Shown: piece by piece, positions 26,018-35,993 of the stretch
Position numbering within the stretch: the first letter of the stretch is position 1
Layout: each line of letters starts with the position of its first letter
DNA from: Bacillus sp. SA1-12
GTDB lineage: Bacteria; Bacillota; Bacilli; Bacillales; Bacillaceae
Length of the DNA: 52,536 nt
NCBI RefSeq assembly: GCF_000981385.1
Contig: NZ_LATZ01000026.1
Coordinates: 1 to 52,536 of the forward strand
Direction: 5' to 3'
Notes under the pieces: generated by a model
The model's input: the letters and a program-made list of their open reading frames with translations, nothing else
What the model was told of the DNA's origin: nothing
Database searches by the model: none
Position numbers and translations under genes: made by a program

Positions 26018-27211
26018 CTAAAAAATCTCATACAACTTGTTTATCTCTTCTTCTGTTCCTAGTTTTTCTTTTCTTAGATTAGTCACTAAATTATTTTTAC
26101 AATTCTCATTCTGTATTAGTTCCTCAATTCCAAGGGTTATCTCTTCTTCACTCAAACCAACAATCAAGCCATTTATACCATTATATATTTGGTCCTTTGC
26201 AGTCTTAAAATTGGTTAAAATAATAGGTTTCCCAAGAATTTTTGCTTCATCTATAGCTATGGACTTACCTTCATATCTAGATGGTTGAACATAGATATCA
26301 GATTTTTTTATATACGGATATGGATTACTTTTAATTCCTAATAATATAAAATGATTTTTTACACCTATATTATTTATTAAACTTGCCAATTTTTCTCTCT
26401 CGTTTCCATCACCCAAAACATACCATTTTATATGGTAACCTTTTTCTATTAATAATTTACAAGATCTAATTGCAAGATCTAAACCCTTTTCGTTACTTAA
26501 ACGGGCAACAGTAACAATATTTGTACAATTCTTATTGAACAGATGGTTGTCTTGTATTTCCTCATTTGATAAACTTTCTATTATGTTTGGTGATACAATG
26601 TTATATATAACTCTAACTTTATTTTTTATATGAGGAAAAGTAATTTTCAAAGCATTTGCACATTCTTGAGATACTGTTATAATATGGTCCAATTTATTGA
26701 AATAAAAATTATCAAACTTATAATCCATTCCTGAATTAGTATAATTAGTATGTACCCAGCCGATCTTTTTTTTCGATTTAACTTTATCCACTACAAAGTA
26801 GATTGAAGACTTTTCAAGATATCCAATAGCTATATCGTACTCTTTGTCTAACATATCAATTGATTTACTCTGATATTTCCAAGTGTATTGTTCTGAAATA
26901 GCTGGACTCTTTATCACTCTATTTAATAAAGTAAACATTAACCTAGAATAGGCTAGTTTATATTGGCCCATTTTCAAAAAATTAGTTACAGAGTTTTTTA
27001 ATGAATTTGAAAAAACAATGTGATTTTTTTTTGATTCCAACAAATTCACTTCAATAGGTAGCAAATTTAAAAAAACCCCATTTTTACTAAATAAAAATAA
27101 ATCTACATTATATTCCTCGTAGTTTAAATGTGATAATAAATTCACTAAACTTTTTTCTCCACCACCAGCAGATAAACTTGGCATAACAAATAATAAATTT
27201 TTTTTCTTCAT
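26018..27211 (-). CDS. glycosyltransferase family 4
   Basis: This 397-residue GT-B enzyme begins MKKKNLLFVMPSLSAGGGEK (GGGEK loop at the acceptor side) and has VARLSNEKGLDLAI in the middle and PSRYEGKSIAIDEA (E-x7-E) near the end. It is a close paralogue of the genes on either side (24817-26004 and 29474-30667), so the eps tail has grown by duplication. It should add one sugar to the lipid-linked repeat unit. The specific sugar cannot be read from the sequence. Confidence 0.87.
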   Translation of the reverse strand: MKKKNLLFVMPSLSAGGGEKSLVNLLSHLNYEEYNVDLFLFSKNGVFLNLLPIEVNLLESKKNHIVFSNSLKNSVTNFLKMGQYKLAYSRLMFTLLNRVIKSPAISEQYTWKYQSKSIDMLDKEYDIAIGYLEKSSIYFVVDKVKSKKKIGWVHTNYTNSGMDYKFDNFYFNKLDHIITVSQECANALKITFPHIKNKVRVIYNIVSPNIIESLSNEEIQDNHLFNKNCTNIVTVARLSNEKGLDLAIRSCKLLIEKGYHIKWYVLGDGNEREKLASLINNIGVKNHFILLGIKSNPYPYIKKSDIYVQPSRYEGKSIAIDEAKILGKPIILTNFKTAKDQIYNGINGLIVGLSEEEITLGIEELIQNENCKNNLVTNLRKEKLGTEEEINKLYEIF

Positions 27212-27224
27212 AATTTCCCTCAGC

Positions 27225-28385
27225 TTACTTATCGAGTTCTTTTAAATATTTAACCGATTTATAGGACATTTCCTTTATAACTGGAATAGTATGTTTCAAT
27301 TTTTGTTTTATCACTTTTTCTTCTCCAACCATTTCATCAAATGCATTCATTAATTTTTTACTATCCGAGATTTCTTCTATACCTAACACTAATTTTTCTT
27401 CTCCAAAAAGATCCTTTGCTATCCCCTTTGACTTAACACTATATCCAAGAACCATTGTGGGAACATAATTTGAATAGGCAGCAATTGTTGCATGTGTTCT
27501 TGCTCCAATGAAAAATCGCATTCTTGCTATATATCCCTTATACTGAATTGCGTTTAAATTATCTGGTAAAATAATGACTCTTCCTGTATTCTTAAATTCT
27601 TCGAAATATTTAAAGAGAACTTCATAATCATTATTACCATGATCAATCACATGAGGTGTAAGTGCAATTGACATATCAGTAGTATTTAAAATATGATTTA
27701 TTAGGTCTCTAACTGCAGTTAGAGATTTTTTATTTTTTTTCCAAACTAGAGGACTAAAATTTAATCCAACGGTATTACCAACTTGCCACCCTCTAGGTAA
27801 ATCCAGCTCTTCCTTTTCCATAGTAAATGCAGGATCGGCACATAATTTTACATTTTGAAGACCTTTACTATTCAGCAATTGATACGTAAGGGTTTCCCGT
27901 GCCAGAATTAAGTCAAATAATTTTAGGTCTTCCAGCTTTCTTTCAGACAAATCTTCTTCTCCTATAGAACAACCCCATAATACTAATTTCTTTCCTTTTG
28001 CCTTAACTCTTCTATCAACCTCATACCATCCAGGTTGCTCCCCGTAACAATAATTATCCCCGCCAATTGATAAATAAACATCCATATCATCTATATGTTT
28101 AATTATGTTATGGTAAATTTTTCCTAAGGAGTATGATTCATCATTAAAAAACTTAACTTTATATGAAGAGATCCACCAATCAAACGAATACTTCTTTATA
28201 CTGCAATTTGCACCATCTACTATTCCATCTAACTTAGTAATAATCTTATCAGTTTCTGGCCTTCCTGAAGCTAAATATACCTTTGCTCCTTTTACTTTTT
28301 CTTTAATTATCTCCGTAGATGAACGAACAATAGCCTCACAGCCTCGATTGAGACTACCGTCATGAGCAAACATCATGATTTTCAT
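27225..28385 (-). CDS. polysaccharide pyruvyl transferase family protein
   Basis: This 386-residue protein has the family pattern: an N-terminal HDGSLNRGCEAIVRS loop, YLSIGGDNYCYG in the middle, and the C-terminal blocks ARMRFFIGARTHATIAAYSNYVPTMVLGYSVKSKGIA (given here in pieces of a conserved G-A-R-T-H-A core). The family transfers pyruvate ketals from PEP onto sugars, as proposed for EpsI and EpsO of B. subtilis. It probably gives the exopolysaccharide negative charge. Confidence 0.85.
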   Translation of the reverse strand: MKIMMFAHDGSLNRGCEAIVRSSTEIIKEKVKGAKVYLASGRPETDKIITKLDGIVDGANCSIKKYSFDWWISSYKVKFFNDESYSLGKIYHNIIKHIDDMDVYLSIGGDNYCYGEQPGWYEVDRRVKAKGKKLVLWGCSIGEEDLSERKLEDLKLFDLILARETLTYQLLNSKGLQNVKLCADPAFTMEKEELDLPRGWQVGNTVGLNFSPLVWKKNKKSLTAVRDLINHILNTTDMSIALTPHVIDHGNNDYEVLFKYFEEFKNTGRVIILPDNLNAIQYKGYIARMRFFIGARTHATIAAYSNYVPTMVLGYSVKSKGIAKDLFGEEKLVLGIEEISDSKKLMNAFDEMVGEEKVIKQKLKHTIPVIKEMSYKSVKYLKELDK

Positions 28386-28400
28386 ACAAATCCCCCATTC

Positions 28401-29432
28401 TTACTTATTTCTAAGTCGGCTATATGTAGTAATGAAATATAGTCCTATAATAGATCTTCTTTTTATCAATTCCAAAATTGCCTTTTCATATCTGCCAAAA
28501 GTGCTATACATTTCGTTATAACTTACGAGCAACGCCTTTCTAACATCTTTATCAATTATCATTTTATCGATATATTTAAAACGTTGACGCAAGCTTAGCT
28601 CTTTTGAATGTGTAAAATAAATATAGATATAAGACATAACATTCTTAATTAACTTTATAGACCTTAACTTATGTATTTCTTCTATCATCAATAACTCTTT
28701 ATAGATTTCCGGCAGCTTCATATTATACACTTCTAGAGCTCTATTAAAATAATCTTTCTCAGCTATATTTCTCGTTGCACTCCCCTTTACTTCTCTATAA
28801 AAATACCCTGTATAATCTAGGTATTTCATTTTATCTGCTAAAGAAAAAAAACTCATATTAAATAGTCCATCTTCTCCTAGTGGAACTTTCTCCGGAAATG
28901 TTAAGTTATTTTCTATTATTATTTTATTTTTATATATCTTGTTACATACTGTGTTTAAATTATCTTCCTTAAGAAAGTAAGGTAGTATATCTTGTTTAAT
29001 ATACTCTTTAACTAAAGTTACTCCGATTGGGAATGGGTATCTAGTGATAGCCTTATGTCCTTCTATTTCACTTTCAAAATTTGAAAGGATAATATCACAA
29101 TCGCACTGTTTTGCCGAAGTATAAAGGATTTTATACATATTTTTTTCAATTGTGTCATCTGCATCTACAAAGCCTATATATTCACCTTTAGCTACTCTTA
29201 AACCCTTATTTCGAGCAATGCTCACACCTTGATTTTCTTGGTTTATTAACATAATCCGATTATCTACTTTTTGGTAATAATCAATTATTTTCCTACTGTC
29301 ATCCTTTGAACCGTCATTAATAAATATAAATTCACATTCTTTAAGCGTCTGGTTAAGAAGTGACTCAATGCACTGAGCAATATATTTTTCCGCATTATAA
29401 ACTGGAATAATGACACTTACCTTTTTACTCAT
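28401..29432 (-). CDS. glycosyltransferase family 2
   Basis: This GT-A enzyme of about 343 residues starts SKKVSVIIPVYNAEKYI, has the NDGSKDDS and GYIGFVDADDTI blocks (metal-binding D-x-D) and GEDGLFN for the catalytic region. It adds a sugar in the cytoplasm. The start was moved from the GTG at 29441 to the ATG at 29432, because AGGAGTG lies 6 nt before that ATG. It has a basic C-terminus and no membrane segment. Confidence 0.87.
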   Translation of the reverse strand: MSKKVSVIIPVYNAEKYIAQCIESLLNQTLKECEFIFINDGSKDDSRKIIDYYQKVDNRIMLINQENQGVSIARNKGLRVAKGEYIGFVDADDTIEKNMYKILYTSAKQCDCDIILSNFESEIEGHKAITRYPFPIGVTLVKEYIKQDILPYFLKEDNLNTVCNKIYKNKIIIENNLTFPEKVPLGEDGLFNMSFFSLADKMKYLDYTGYFYREVKGSATRNIAEKDYFNRALEVYNMKLPEIYKELLMIEEIHKLRSIKLIKNVMSYIYIYFTHSKELSLRQRFKYIDKMIIDKDVRKALLVSYNEMYSTFGRYEKAILELIKRRSIIGLYFITTYSRLRNK

Positions 29433-29473
29433 ATATATCACTCCTAACTTGACAGATTCTTTACTTAAATTAG

Positions 29474-30667
29474 TTAAATAATTTTATACAATTTATCAAG
29501 CTCATATCTATTGCCATAGTTTATATCTCTGCAATTATTCATTAATTCTTTTCTCATTGGACCGTTTTTATAAAGTTTTTCAATTCCACTAACAATTCCC
29601 TCAATTGATAATTCTGTAATATATCCATCAAATCCATCTCTTACCTGACTTGTTGCAGTTGTGTAGTTTGTAATCATTACAGGCTTTGATAATATCTGGG
29701 CCTCTCCTACTGTCACTGCCTTTCCTTCATATCGAGATGGCTGAACATACATTTCTGCTTCTTTAATAAACGGATATGGGTTTGTTTTCTTTCCTAATAG
29801 AATAAAACTATCCTCAAGATTTAATTCTTTTATCAAATCTTTAATCATGGATTCATCTCCGCCATATCCAACAACATACCATGCAATATCATGATAGCCT
29901 TTTTCTTTTAATATCTTTAGAGCCTTTACTGCATTATCAATACCTTTTGCATGAGATAATCTAGCAACTGTTATTATTTTAAATCGATTATCCTTTACCA
30001 TAGGATTATAAACTTTTTCTTTGGCCATCTCTTTAATGAAATCCGGTGAAGTAATATTTTCGATTACAATAACCTTTTTTTCTAGATTTCCATATTTTCT
30101 TAAAAACGCAGCTTTACATGCTTCAGAAACAGCAATAATGTGATCAAATTTCCTCCACATTTCTAAATCTAATTCAATATCTGTTGCTACATTTGAATAA
30201 TCTGTATGAATCCAAGCAATTTTCTTTTTCGCCTTAACTTTTTCAGCAACAAAATAATGCGGCCATAAATAACTAACTGCAACATCATATTCTTTGTTCA
30301 ATTTAGGAAGAAAAGGTAATGCATACTTCCACATTAACTGCATTTGGTAATATCCTGGCTCTGTAATTCCTTTTATTTTCCCTTTAAGGTCTGCATTTAT
30401 CTTAGCCAGAATTCTTGAAAATCCTATACTAAATTGTTTATTTTTAAACGTTTCTCCTATTGATTTTCTAAAAGTGGTGTATTGAGGTATTTCACCTATT
30501 AAAGAAACATTGGTAGAAACTAGATTAAGGAAATCACCTTGATGTCGATACAACATCAAATCAATAGTGTATTTATTGTAATCAAAGTTATCCAGTAAAC
30601 TAATAAGGCTTCTTTCTACTCCGCCAACTTCCATATCATAAGAGGCTATCAATATATTTTTTTTCAT
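29474..30667 (-). CDS. glycosyltransferase family 4
   Basis: This 397-residue GT-B enzyme opens MKKNILIASYDMEVGGVER. It has VARLSHAKGIDNAVKAL and the donor-site motif PSRYEGKAVTVGEA (E-x7-E). It is the third member of the paralogous set with 24817-26004 and 26018-27211 and is the most divergent of the three. It lies between GT2 and GT32 genes in the eps operon. Confidence 0.87.
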   Translation of the reverse strand: MKKNILIASYDMEVGGVERSLISLLDNFDYNKYTIDLMLYRHQGDFLNLVSTNVSLIGEIPQYTTFRKSIGETFKNKQFSIGFSRILAKINADLKGKIKGITEPGYYQMQLMWKYALPFLPKLNKEYDVAVSYLWPHYFVAEKVKAKKKIAWIHTDYSNVATDIELDLEMWRKFDHIIAVSEACKAAFLRKYGNLEKKVIVIENITSPDFIKEMAKEKVYNPMVKDNRFKIITVARLSHAKGIDNAVKALKILKEKGYHDIAWYVVGYGGDESMIKDLIKELNLEDSFILLGKKTNPYPFIKEAEMYVQPSRYEGKAVTVGEAQILSKPVMITNYTTATSQVRDGFDGYITELSIEGIVSGIEKLYKNGPMRKELMNNCRDINYGNRYELDKLYKII

Positions 30668-30676
30668 TTGTGCCTC

Positions 30677-31414
30677 CTACACCCTTGAAACGATTTTTCT
30701 AATTTTGGCAATATTTTCTCCACCTATTACTTTAGCTGCTATTGTTTTTATATTACTTTTCAATTTAGCTTTGGGTGGCAACCAACTCTTATAAAAATGA
30801 TGCATTGCATAAGTATTTTCAGTAATAAACTTTCTACAGTTTATATAATCAAACGGAGAAAAGTACGTCTGAGGATAAAATGATCCAAGTCCTTTCACCT
30901 CTTGAAATTGTCCATTCATTTTTACTCCGATGTTTTTTAGTAATTTAGAAACAATAGCAACATTAGTTAATTCGTTGAAACTACCATCTTCATTAATAAA
31001 ATTCTTTTCATGATATGTTTCCAAAAATGACTTTATTAATTCATTACCTTTCTTTGCGCCAATCGTACTTGTTGCAATATAGTTTTCTTGTTCAAAGCCC
31101 CAGAAGGATTCATGATGTAATAAATCATCAAATGATTTAAACACTTCAACATCAGTATCTAGATATATTCCTCCGAAATTATATAAAGCATAAACTCTTA
31201 CATAATCACTTACGAATGCAAACTTACCTGATTTATAAGCTTCATTGACATAGGTATTGAAACTTATATCAAAGTTTTGTTCATTCCACTCAATAATTTC
31301 ATAATCTGGAAGGTATCTTTTCCAGCTTACGATACTTTTTTGTACTATATTCGGCTTTTCTTTTCCACCAAACCAGCAGTAATGGATGATTTTAGGAATT
31401 TTTTTCGTATCCAT
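30677..31414 (-). CDS. GT32-type capsular polysaccharide glycosyltransferase
   Basis: This 245-residue protein begins KIPKIIHYCWFGGKEKP and contains SDYVRVYALYNFGGIYLDTD and VEVF, the D-x-D block of the DXD-containing sugar transferase family (GT32). It is likely to transfer one sugar of the repeat unit. It follows the EpsN-type aminotransferase gene by 24 nt. Confidence 0.87.
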   Translation of the reverse strand: MDTKKIPKIIHYCWFGGKEKPNIVQKSIVSWKRYLPDYEIIEWNEQNFDISFNTYVNEAYKSGKFAFVSDYVRVYALYNFGGIYLDTDVEVFKSFDDLLHHESFWGFEQENYIATSTIGAKKGNELIKSFLETYHEKNFINEDGSFNELTNVAIVSKLLKNIGVKMNGQFQEVKGLGSFYPQTYFSPFDYINCRKFITENTYAMHHFYKSWLPPKAKLKSNIKTIAAKVIGGENIAKIRKIVSRV

Positions 31415-31438
31415 TTATAACCCTACCTTTTTAGAACT

Positions 31439-32602
31439 CTAAACTCTAACCTTCAGACAATTTTTTAAGCTATTAATAACTCTTATTTGATCTGTATCTG
31501 ACATATTCGATCCTGATGGAAGGCACAAACCATAATTAAACAAATACTCAGATACATTTATTTCTTCACTATGCACATAATATTTAACATTTTCGAAAAG
31601 AGGCTGCATATGAAGTGGTTTCCATACTGGACGTGCCTCTATATTTTCTTCAGCCAAGGTATTTAATAATAAATAATTAGAAATTCCTGTTACTTTATCA
31701 TCAATGGTTAAAGCTGTAAGCCACCTGTTCGAATTTGTTTCATATAATTCTGGCATGAAGTTAATACCAGGTATTTCACCTAATTCTTGATGATACCTTT
31801 CAAATAATAATCTTCGAGCCTTTACTCTCTGCTCCAATACTTCTAATTGTGCCCTGCCAATACCAGCAAGTACATTGCTCATCCGGTAATTAAATCCAAG
31901 TGTACTATGCTGATAAAAAAGTGCCGAGTCTTTTGCTTGTGTCGCTAAATATCTGGCTTTTTTTAATACTTCCTGATCATTGGAAACAAGCATACCGCCA
32001 CCTGATGTAGTTATAATTTTATTTCCGTTAAATGAATACACACCAAATTTACCGAAAGTCCCACTCGCTTTCCCTTTATAAGTAGAACCAAGTGATTCGG
32101 CTGCATCCTCAATGATTGGTACTTCATAACAGTTACATAAAGAAACAATTTCATCCATTTTTGCACTCTGTCCATATAGATTTACTACAATAACTGCTTT
32201 TGGCAGTTTTCCATCAAAAGCTGCTTCTTGTAAAGCCCTCTCAAGAGCTTGAGGGGACATATTCCATGTATCAGGCTCAGAATCTATGAACACTGGTTCC
32301 GCACCCTGATAGAGTATCGGATTCGCACTCGCTACAAAAGTTAGCGTCGAACAAAAAACCCTATCGCCCTTTTTTATATCTAATAAAGAAAGAGCCAGAT
32401 GAATGGCTGCAGTACCTGAACTTACTGCAACAGCATCACTGACTCCTACGTATTTTGCTAACTCTTTTTCAAACGCATCAACATTTGGCCCTAAAGGTGC
32501 AATCCAATTTGTATCAAATGCTTCTCTAATATATTTCATTTCGTTTCCACTCATGTGAGGAGAGGATAGAAATATTCTTTTATGTTGATTATTCTTTTGC
32601 AT
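31439..32602 (-). CDS. epsN: DegT/DnrJ/EryC1 aminotransferase, EpsN-like
   Basis: This PLP-dependent sugar aminotransferase (about 387 residues) has the SGTAAIHLAL cofactor block, IIEDAAESLG and the Schiff-base lysine in FNGNKIITTSGGG. With EpsC (4,6-dehydratase) and EpsM (N-acetyltransferase) it should make UDP-2,4,6-trideoxy-2,4-diacetamido hexose (bacillosamine-type), the first sugar loaded by EpsL. The start is set at the ATG at 32602, because AGGAGGTGG lies just upstream inside epsM. The GTG at 32611 is a less likely start. Confidence 0.9.
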   Translation of the reverse strand: MQKNNQHKRIFLSSPHMSGNEMKYIREAFDTNWIAPLGPNVDAFEKELAKYVGVSDAVAVSSGTAAIHLALSLLDIKKGDRVFCSTLTFVASANPILYQGAEPVFIDSEPDTWNMSPQALERALQEAAFDGKLPKAVIVVNLYGQSAKMDEIVSLCNCYEVPIIEDAAESLGSTYKGKASGTFGKFGVYSFNGNKIITTSGGGMLVSNDQEVLKKARYLATQAKDSALFYQHSTLGFNYRMSNVLAGIGRAQLEVLEQRVKARRLLFERYHQELGEIPGINFMPELYETNSNRWLTALTIDDKVTGISNYLLLNTLAEENIEARPVWKPLHMQPLFENVKYYVHSEEINVSEYLFNYGLCLPSGSNMSDTDQIRVINSLKNCLKVRV

Positions 32603-33233
32603 GAGTTCCACCTCCTACTAGTTTTGCTGGTACACCAACTGCTGTTGTATTAGCTGGAATAGAATGGATAACCGTTGCTCCAGCTCCAATGGCTGACCAA
32701 TCATTTATTCTTACATTAGGGATAACAGTAGCACCAGCTCCAATATGTACTCCTTCACCAATATGCACATTTCCTGTTAACGCTGCATTTGGGGAAACAT
32801 GAGAAAAATCACTTACTATATTGTCATGTTCTACAATTGAACCTGTATTTATAATAACGTGATTGCCAATAACAGTATCAGAATTTATTACAGTGTTTGC
32901 CATTATAACGGTACCTTTTCCTATCCTAACACTTGGACTTAAAATAGCTGAAGGATGAATAAGGGTGATATAAAAATAATCTTCAAGATTTAGGTCATTA
33001 ACGACCTTTTTCCTTAATTCATTTTTTCCAATTGCCACAACAAATTTGATATCATCATATTTATTAACAAGAAAAGTATAAGCTGTTATTGGACCATAAA
33101 AGATATCATCTTGAAATATGTGTTCTTCATATTTGTCATCCAAATAAGCAATTACTTGAGCCTCATCTTTATATCTAATAATATCTCTAACCACTTTACT
33201 GTGACCACCCTGACCAATGATAGCTATATTCAT
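32589..33233 (-). CDS. epsM: acetyltransferase, EpsM/NeuD-type
   Basis: This 214-residue enzyme has an N-terminal Rossmann-like part (IAIIGQGGHSKVVRDII) and a C-terminal left-handed beta-helix with hexapeptide repeats (IGKGTVIMANTVINSDTVIG). The catalytic His lies in GSIVEHDNIV, and a terminal GVPAKLV follows. It should N-acetylate the amino sugar made by EpsN, as PglD does. Its start overlaps the epsL stop by 4 nt. Confidence 0.9.
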   Translation of the reverse strand: MNIAIIGQGGHSKVVRDIIRYKDEAQVIAYLDDKYEEHIFQDDIFYGPITAYTFLVNKYDDIKFVVAIGKNELRKKVVNDLNLEDYFYITLIHPSAILSPSVRIGKGTVIMANTVINSDTVIGNHVIINTGSIVEHDNIVSDFSHVSPNAALTGNVHIGEGVHIGAGATVIPNVRINDWSAIGAGATVIHSIPANTTAVGVPAKLVGGGTHAKE

Positions 33234-33838
33234 CCCTGTCCCTCTTTCATGGCAGAACCTTTAAATTTTTCTACAGTTGCATTTCCCGGCTGATTTATTC
33301 CTTGTGATTTTATTACCTTATATACAGTTAAAAATAGGATTTTTAAATCCAATAAGAAAGTACGATTTTCTACATACCAAACATCTAGTTTAAACTTTTC
33401 TTCCCATGAAATACTATTGCGACCATTTATTTGTGCCCAACCTGTTATCCCTGGTCTTACTAGGTGTCGCTTTGCTTGTTCATTCGTATATAATGATAGA
33501 TATTCCATTAATAATGGCCTTGGACCTACTAAACTAATGTCACCTTTCAAAACATTTATTAATTGTGGAAACTCGTCTAAACTTGATTTTCTTAAAAAAA
33601 TACCAAAAGAAGTAAGTCTATATTGATCAGGTAACAATATACCATTTTCACCTTTTTCATCAGTCATTGTTCGGAACTTATAAAAATAAAAAGGTTGAGT
33701 GTGCAAACCTGGACGTTGCTGTTTAAATAAAATTGGTGAGCCTAATTTTATTTTTACCAGTATTGATATTAAGAGCATGAGTGGAGAGAGTATGATGATT
33801 AATAGCAACGACACTGTAAAATCAAAAAAGCGTTTCAT
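33230..33838 (-). CDS. epsL: undecaprenyl-phosphate sugar-1-phosphate transferase, EpsL-like
   Basis: This 202-residue bacterial sugar transferase (PglC-like monotopic phosphoglycosyl transferase) has an N-terminal membrane segment (residues 8-27) and the conserved FYKFRTMTDEKGE, LDEFPQLINVLKGDISLVGP, RPLLMEY and RPGITGWAQINGRN blocks. It should load the first sugar phosphate onto undecaprenyl phosphate and so start repeat-unit assembly. It overlaps epsM by 4 nt. Confidence 0.92.
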   Translation of the reverse strand: MKRFFDFTVSLLLIIILSPLMLLISILVKIKLGSPILFKQQRPGLHTQPFYFYKFRTMTDEKGENGILLPDQYRLTSFGIFLRKSSLDEFPQLINVLKGDISLVGPRPLLMEYLSLYTNEQAKRHLVRPGITGWAQINGRNSISWEEKFKLDVWYVENRTFLLDLKILFLTVYKVIKSQGINQPGNATVEKFKGSAMKEGQG

Positions 33839-33851
33839 TATTCCCCCTCTT

Positions 33852-33998
33852 TCATTTAGAAGTGTATGTTAAAAAATGCTTTTTAATCTCTTCAATTAGT
33901 TCGATTACACTTATGTTTTCTGTTTCTTGTCCTTTTTTATAAACTTTCTTTAATATTTCGTGTAGATTCTCTTCTGTTATTTCCCTAAATAAATTCAT
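33852..33998 (-). CDS. 48-residue small protein between epsG-like and epsL genes
   Basis: This short gene fits the operon exactly: GGGGAG ribosome binding site, ATG at 33998, stop 13 nt before epsL, and 10 nt after the polymerase gene. The product is helical and charged (FREITEENLHEILKKVYKKG, then VIELIEEIKKHFL) without Cys or a membrane segment. No family was recognised. It may assist EpsL or the polymerase, but that is speculation. Confidence 0.55.
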   Translation of the reverse strand: MNLFREITEENLHEILKKVYKKGQETENISVIELIEEIKKHFLTYTSK

Positions 33999-34008
33999 AT
34001 TGCTCCCC

Positions 34009-35079
34009 TTAAAAACTTATATAATCACTTTTATAAATTAAACTTAATGAAATGACTTGTTCATAGTAAAAATACAGTAAATAACAAATTAATAAACCAT
34101 AATAGATAAATTTTCTATTATTTTCTTTAAATAAGTAAATAATCCATGATATCAAGATTAAGTTATATAAACTAAAATATATGTTAAATCTAGCAAATAT
34201 CCAATTTTGTGTAGCTATGATCATAAATAGCAAACCAATTAATGACATATTTACGATAATATCGCTTTTTGGCCACATTTTCCGCAATTTATGTCGACCT
34301 AAGTAAGCTATTATAATTGGGACAGAATCAACAAGAACTCTAATTTTATTTGCTCCACCCTCTGCGAAATCACTATAATGACCGTACTGGGTATCCTCGA
34401 TTGCAGAGAATAATAGATTTGAAAATTCATTAAATCCCATTACAAGTATGATTGTAAATGTTAATAACAAAAATGTAACGTGTGTCCATGCCTCTCTTCG
34501 AACAATAAAATAAACCGGTAATAGAATTAGAGCACTTCCATGAAAAGTAGAAGCAAATAATATAATAAAAAAATACTTTTTAAAATCACCATTTAGTAAA
34601 TACTTTGTAGCCCAAAATATTAACGAAGCTGCAAAAAATTGACGAATTCCATTCATTGAAACAATAAACATACCTGACGTGATAAAAACATAGATACCTA
34701 TTTCAATCATTCTGGAATATTTATATAAGGTAATAATGATTAAAAAGTTCGTTATCAACGCAGTAACTATTAAAAGAAGTTGTGGGTCATTTGAAATGTT
34801 CTTTAATAACATTTGTAGAACATTAAACCCTGGATCCTTCTTCTCAAGAATGTATTGCCAAGTAAATTCTTGTGTTTCATATACATGGATATAAAAGAAA
34901 GTATCACCTATGTTATTCCTTAAGCCTGATACGAGTACTAGGCATGCTAATGCTAAACCTATCATTATTTTATTTGGTCTCACTAAGACACCATCATAAA
35001 CAGCACTGTTTACTGCAATGTATCTCGATAAATAAGCAAAAATGAACACGATTAAAAGCATGGCCCATAGTACCGTCAT
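34009..35079 (-). CDS. epsG: EpsG-family polysaccharide polymerase (Wzy-type)
   Basis: This 356-residue protein has about ten membrane helices and an early block SGLRNNIGDTFFYIH typical of the EpsG family (R-x-x-x-G-x-D-x-x-x-Y). FTSGMFIVSMNGIRQFFAAS follows. EpsG-like proteins are thought to polymerise the repeat units on the outer face. The position between GT2 and the EpsL block matches its role. Confidence 0.87.
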   Translation of the reverse strand: MTVLWAMLLIVFIFAYLSRYIAVNSAVYDGVLVRPNKIMIGLALACLVLVSGLRNNIGDTFFYIHVYETQEFTWQYILEKKDPGFNVLQMLLKNISNDPQLLLIVTALITNFLIIITLYKYSRMIEIGIYVFITSGMFIVSMNGIRQFFAASLIFWATKYLLNGDFKKYFFIILFASTFHGSALILLPVYFIVRREAWTHVTFLLLTFTIILVMGFNEFSNLLFSAIEDTQYGHYSDFAEGGANKIRVLVDSVPIIIAYLGRHKLRKMWPKSDIIVNMSLIGLLFMIIATQNWIFARFNIYFSLYNLILISWIIYLFKENNRKFIYYGLLICYLLYFYYEQVISLSLIYKSDYISF

Positions 35080-35102
35080 TTTTTTATCCTTTCATTAATT
35101 AA

Positions 35103-35993
35103 CTAAGTTTTTGTTTTAAACATAATTAAGAAATATAAGATTAATCCTAATGGTGTTGCAACGATTGTTAGTAACTTTAATGGTGATTCTTTAATAAAAT
35201 CCTTATTTTTAGAAATCAGACTGCTCGAAACATAATGAGTCGCCTGTCTAAACTTGAATTTCACGTCAGCAAATCGCAGTTTCATTAACTCCTTACGATA
35301 AAAAGCAAAACCTTTTGGATTCACCCGATACTGTTTTAACATATTCATTGATGATCCATCGGGTAAATACTCAACTATACAAAGAACTTCATTCATTAAT
35401 AACATAGGGTACTCTTCATCTAGTTTGTGATATTTATAGGCAAGCCCGACATATTTTTCATTTTCAAATAGTGGGTAAGGGTATTTTTTTGTTAATTCTG
35501 TTCGATAAACAAGCTTCTTATCGCCTTTTACACCATGTTTGTTATACAAATCAAAGAGTGTTGACTTATATAAAAGAGCGGGCATCTTTGTGCCAATTAT
35601 TTTTCCATTTTTATATGCATCGAGCCCAATCATTCCGCTCACTTGATCATTTCCTTGCTTTTCCCAGAATGATAGAATTTTTTCTACTGCATCAGGTGGC
35701 ATATAATCATCTGAATCAATGCAAACGTTTAATTCTGAATCGATATTCTCATATGCTGTATTATGTGCACCGTGCATTCCCTGGTTTTCTTGAAAGATAT
35801 ATCGTATTTCAATTACATTTTCTTTTATCCACTGTTCGACTATTTCCCTTGTATTATCAGTAGATCCATCATCAATTACAAGCCATATAAACCCTTTGTT
35901 AGTTTGACTTTTCAAACTTTCATAGCAAATATGTAAACAATAGGCTCTATTATAGGTTGGGGTAAAGACAGTTAGTTCCTTCAACAAATTCAC
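35103..35993 (-). CDS. glycosyltransferase family 2
   Basis: This 296-residue GT-A enzyme opens LTVFTPTYNRAYCLHICYES. It has IDDGSTDNTREIV and LNVCIDSDDYMPPDAV (D-x-D metal site), and a C-terminal hydrophobic segment (TIVATPLGLILYFLIM) that could anchor it to the membrane. It occupies the position of the EpsE/EpsH-type genes. No evidence was seen for the flagellar clutch activity known for B. subtilis EpsE. It overlaps the GT4 gene upstream by 4 nt. Confidence 0.87.
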   Translation of the reverse strand: MNLLKELTVFTPTYNRAYCLHICYESLKSQTNKGFIWLVIDDGSTDNTREIVEQWIKENVIEIRYIFQENQGMHGAHNTAYENIDSELNVCIDSDDYMPPDAVEKILSFWEKQGNDQVSGMIGLDAYKNGKIIGTKMPALLYKSTLFDLYNKHGVKGDKKLVYRTELTKKYPYPLFENEKYVGLAYKYHKLDEEYPMLLMNEVLCIVEYLPDGSSMNMLKQYRVNPKGFAFYRKELMKLRFADVKFKFRQATHYVSSSLISKNKDFIKESPLKLLTIVATPLGLILYFLIMFKTKT

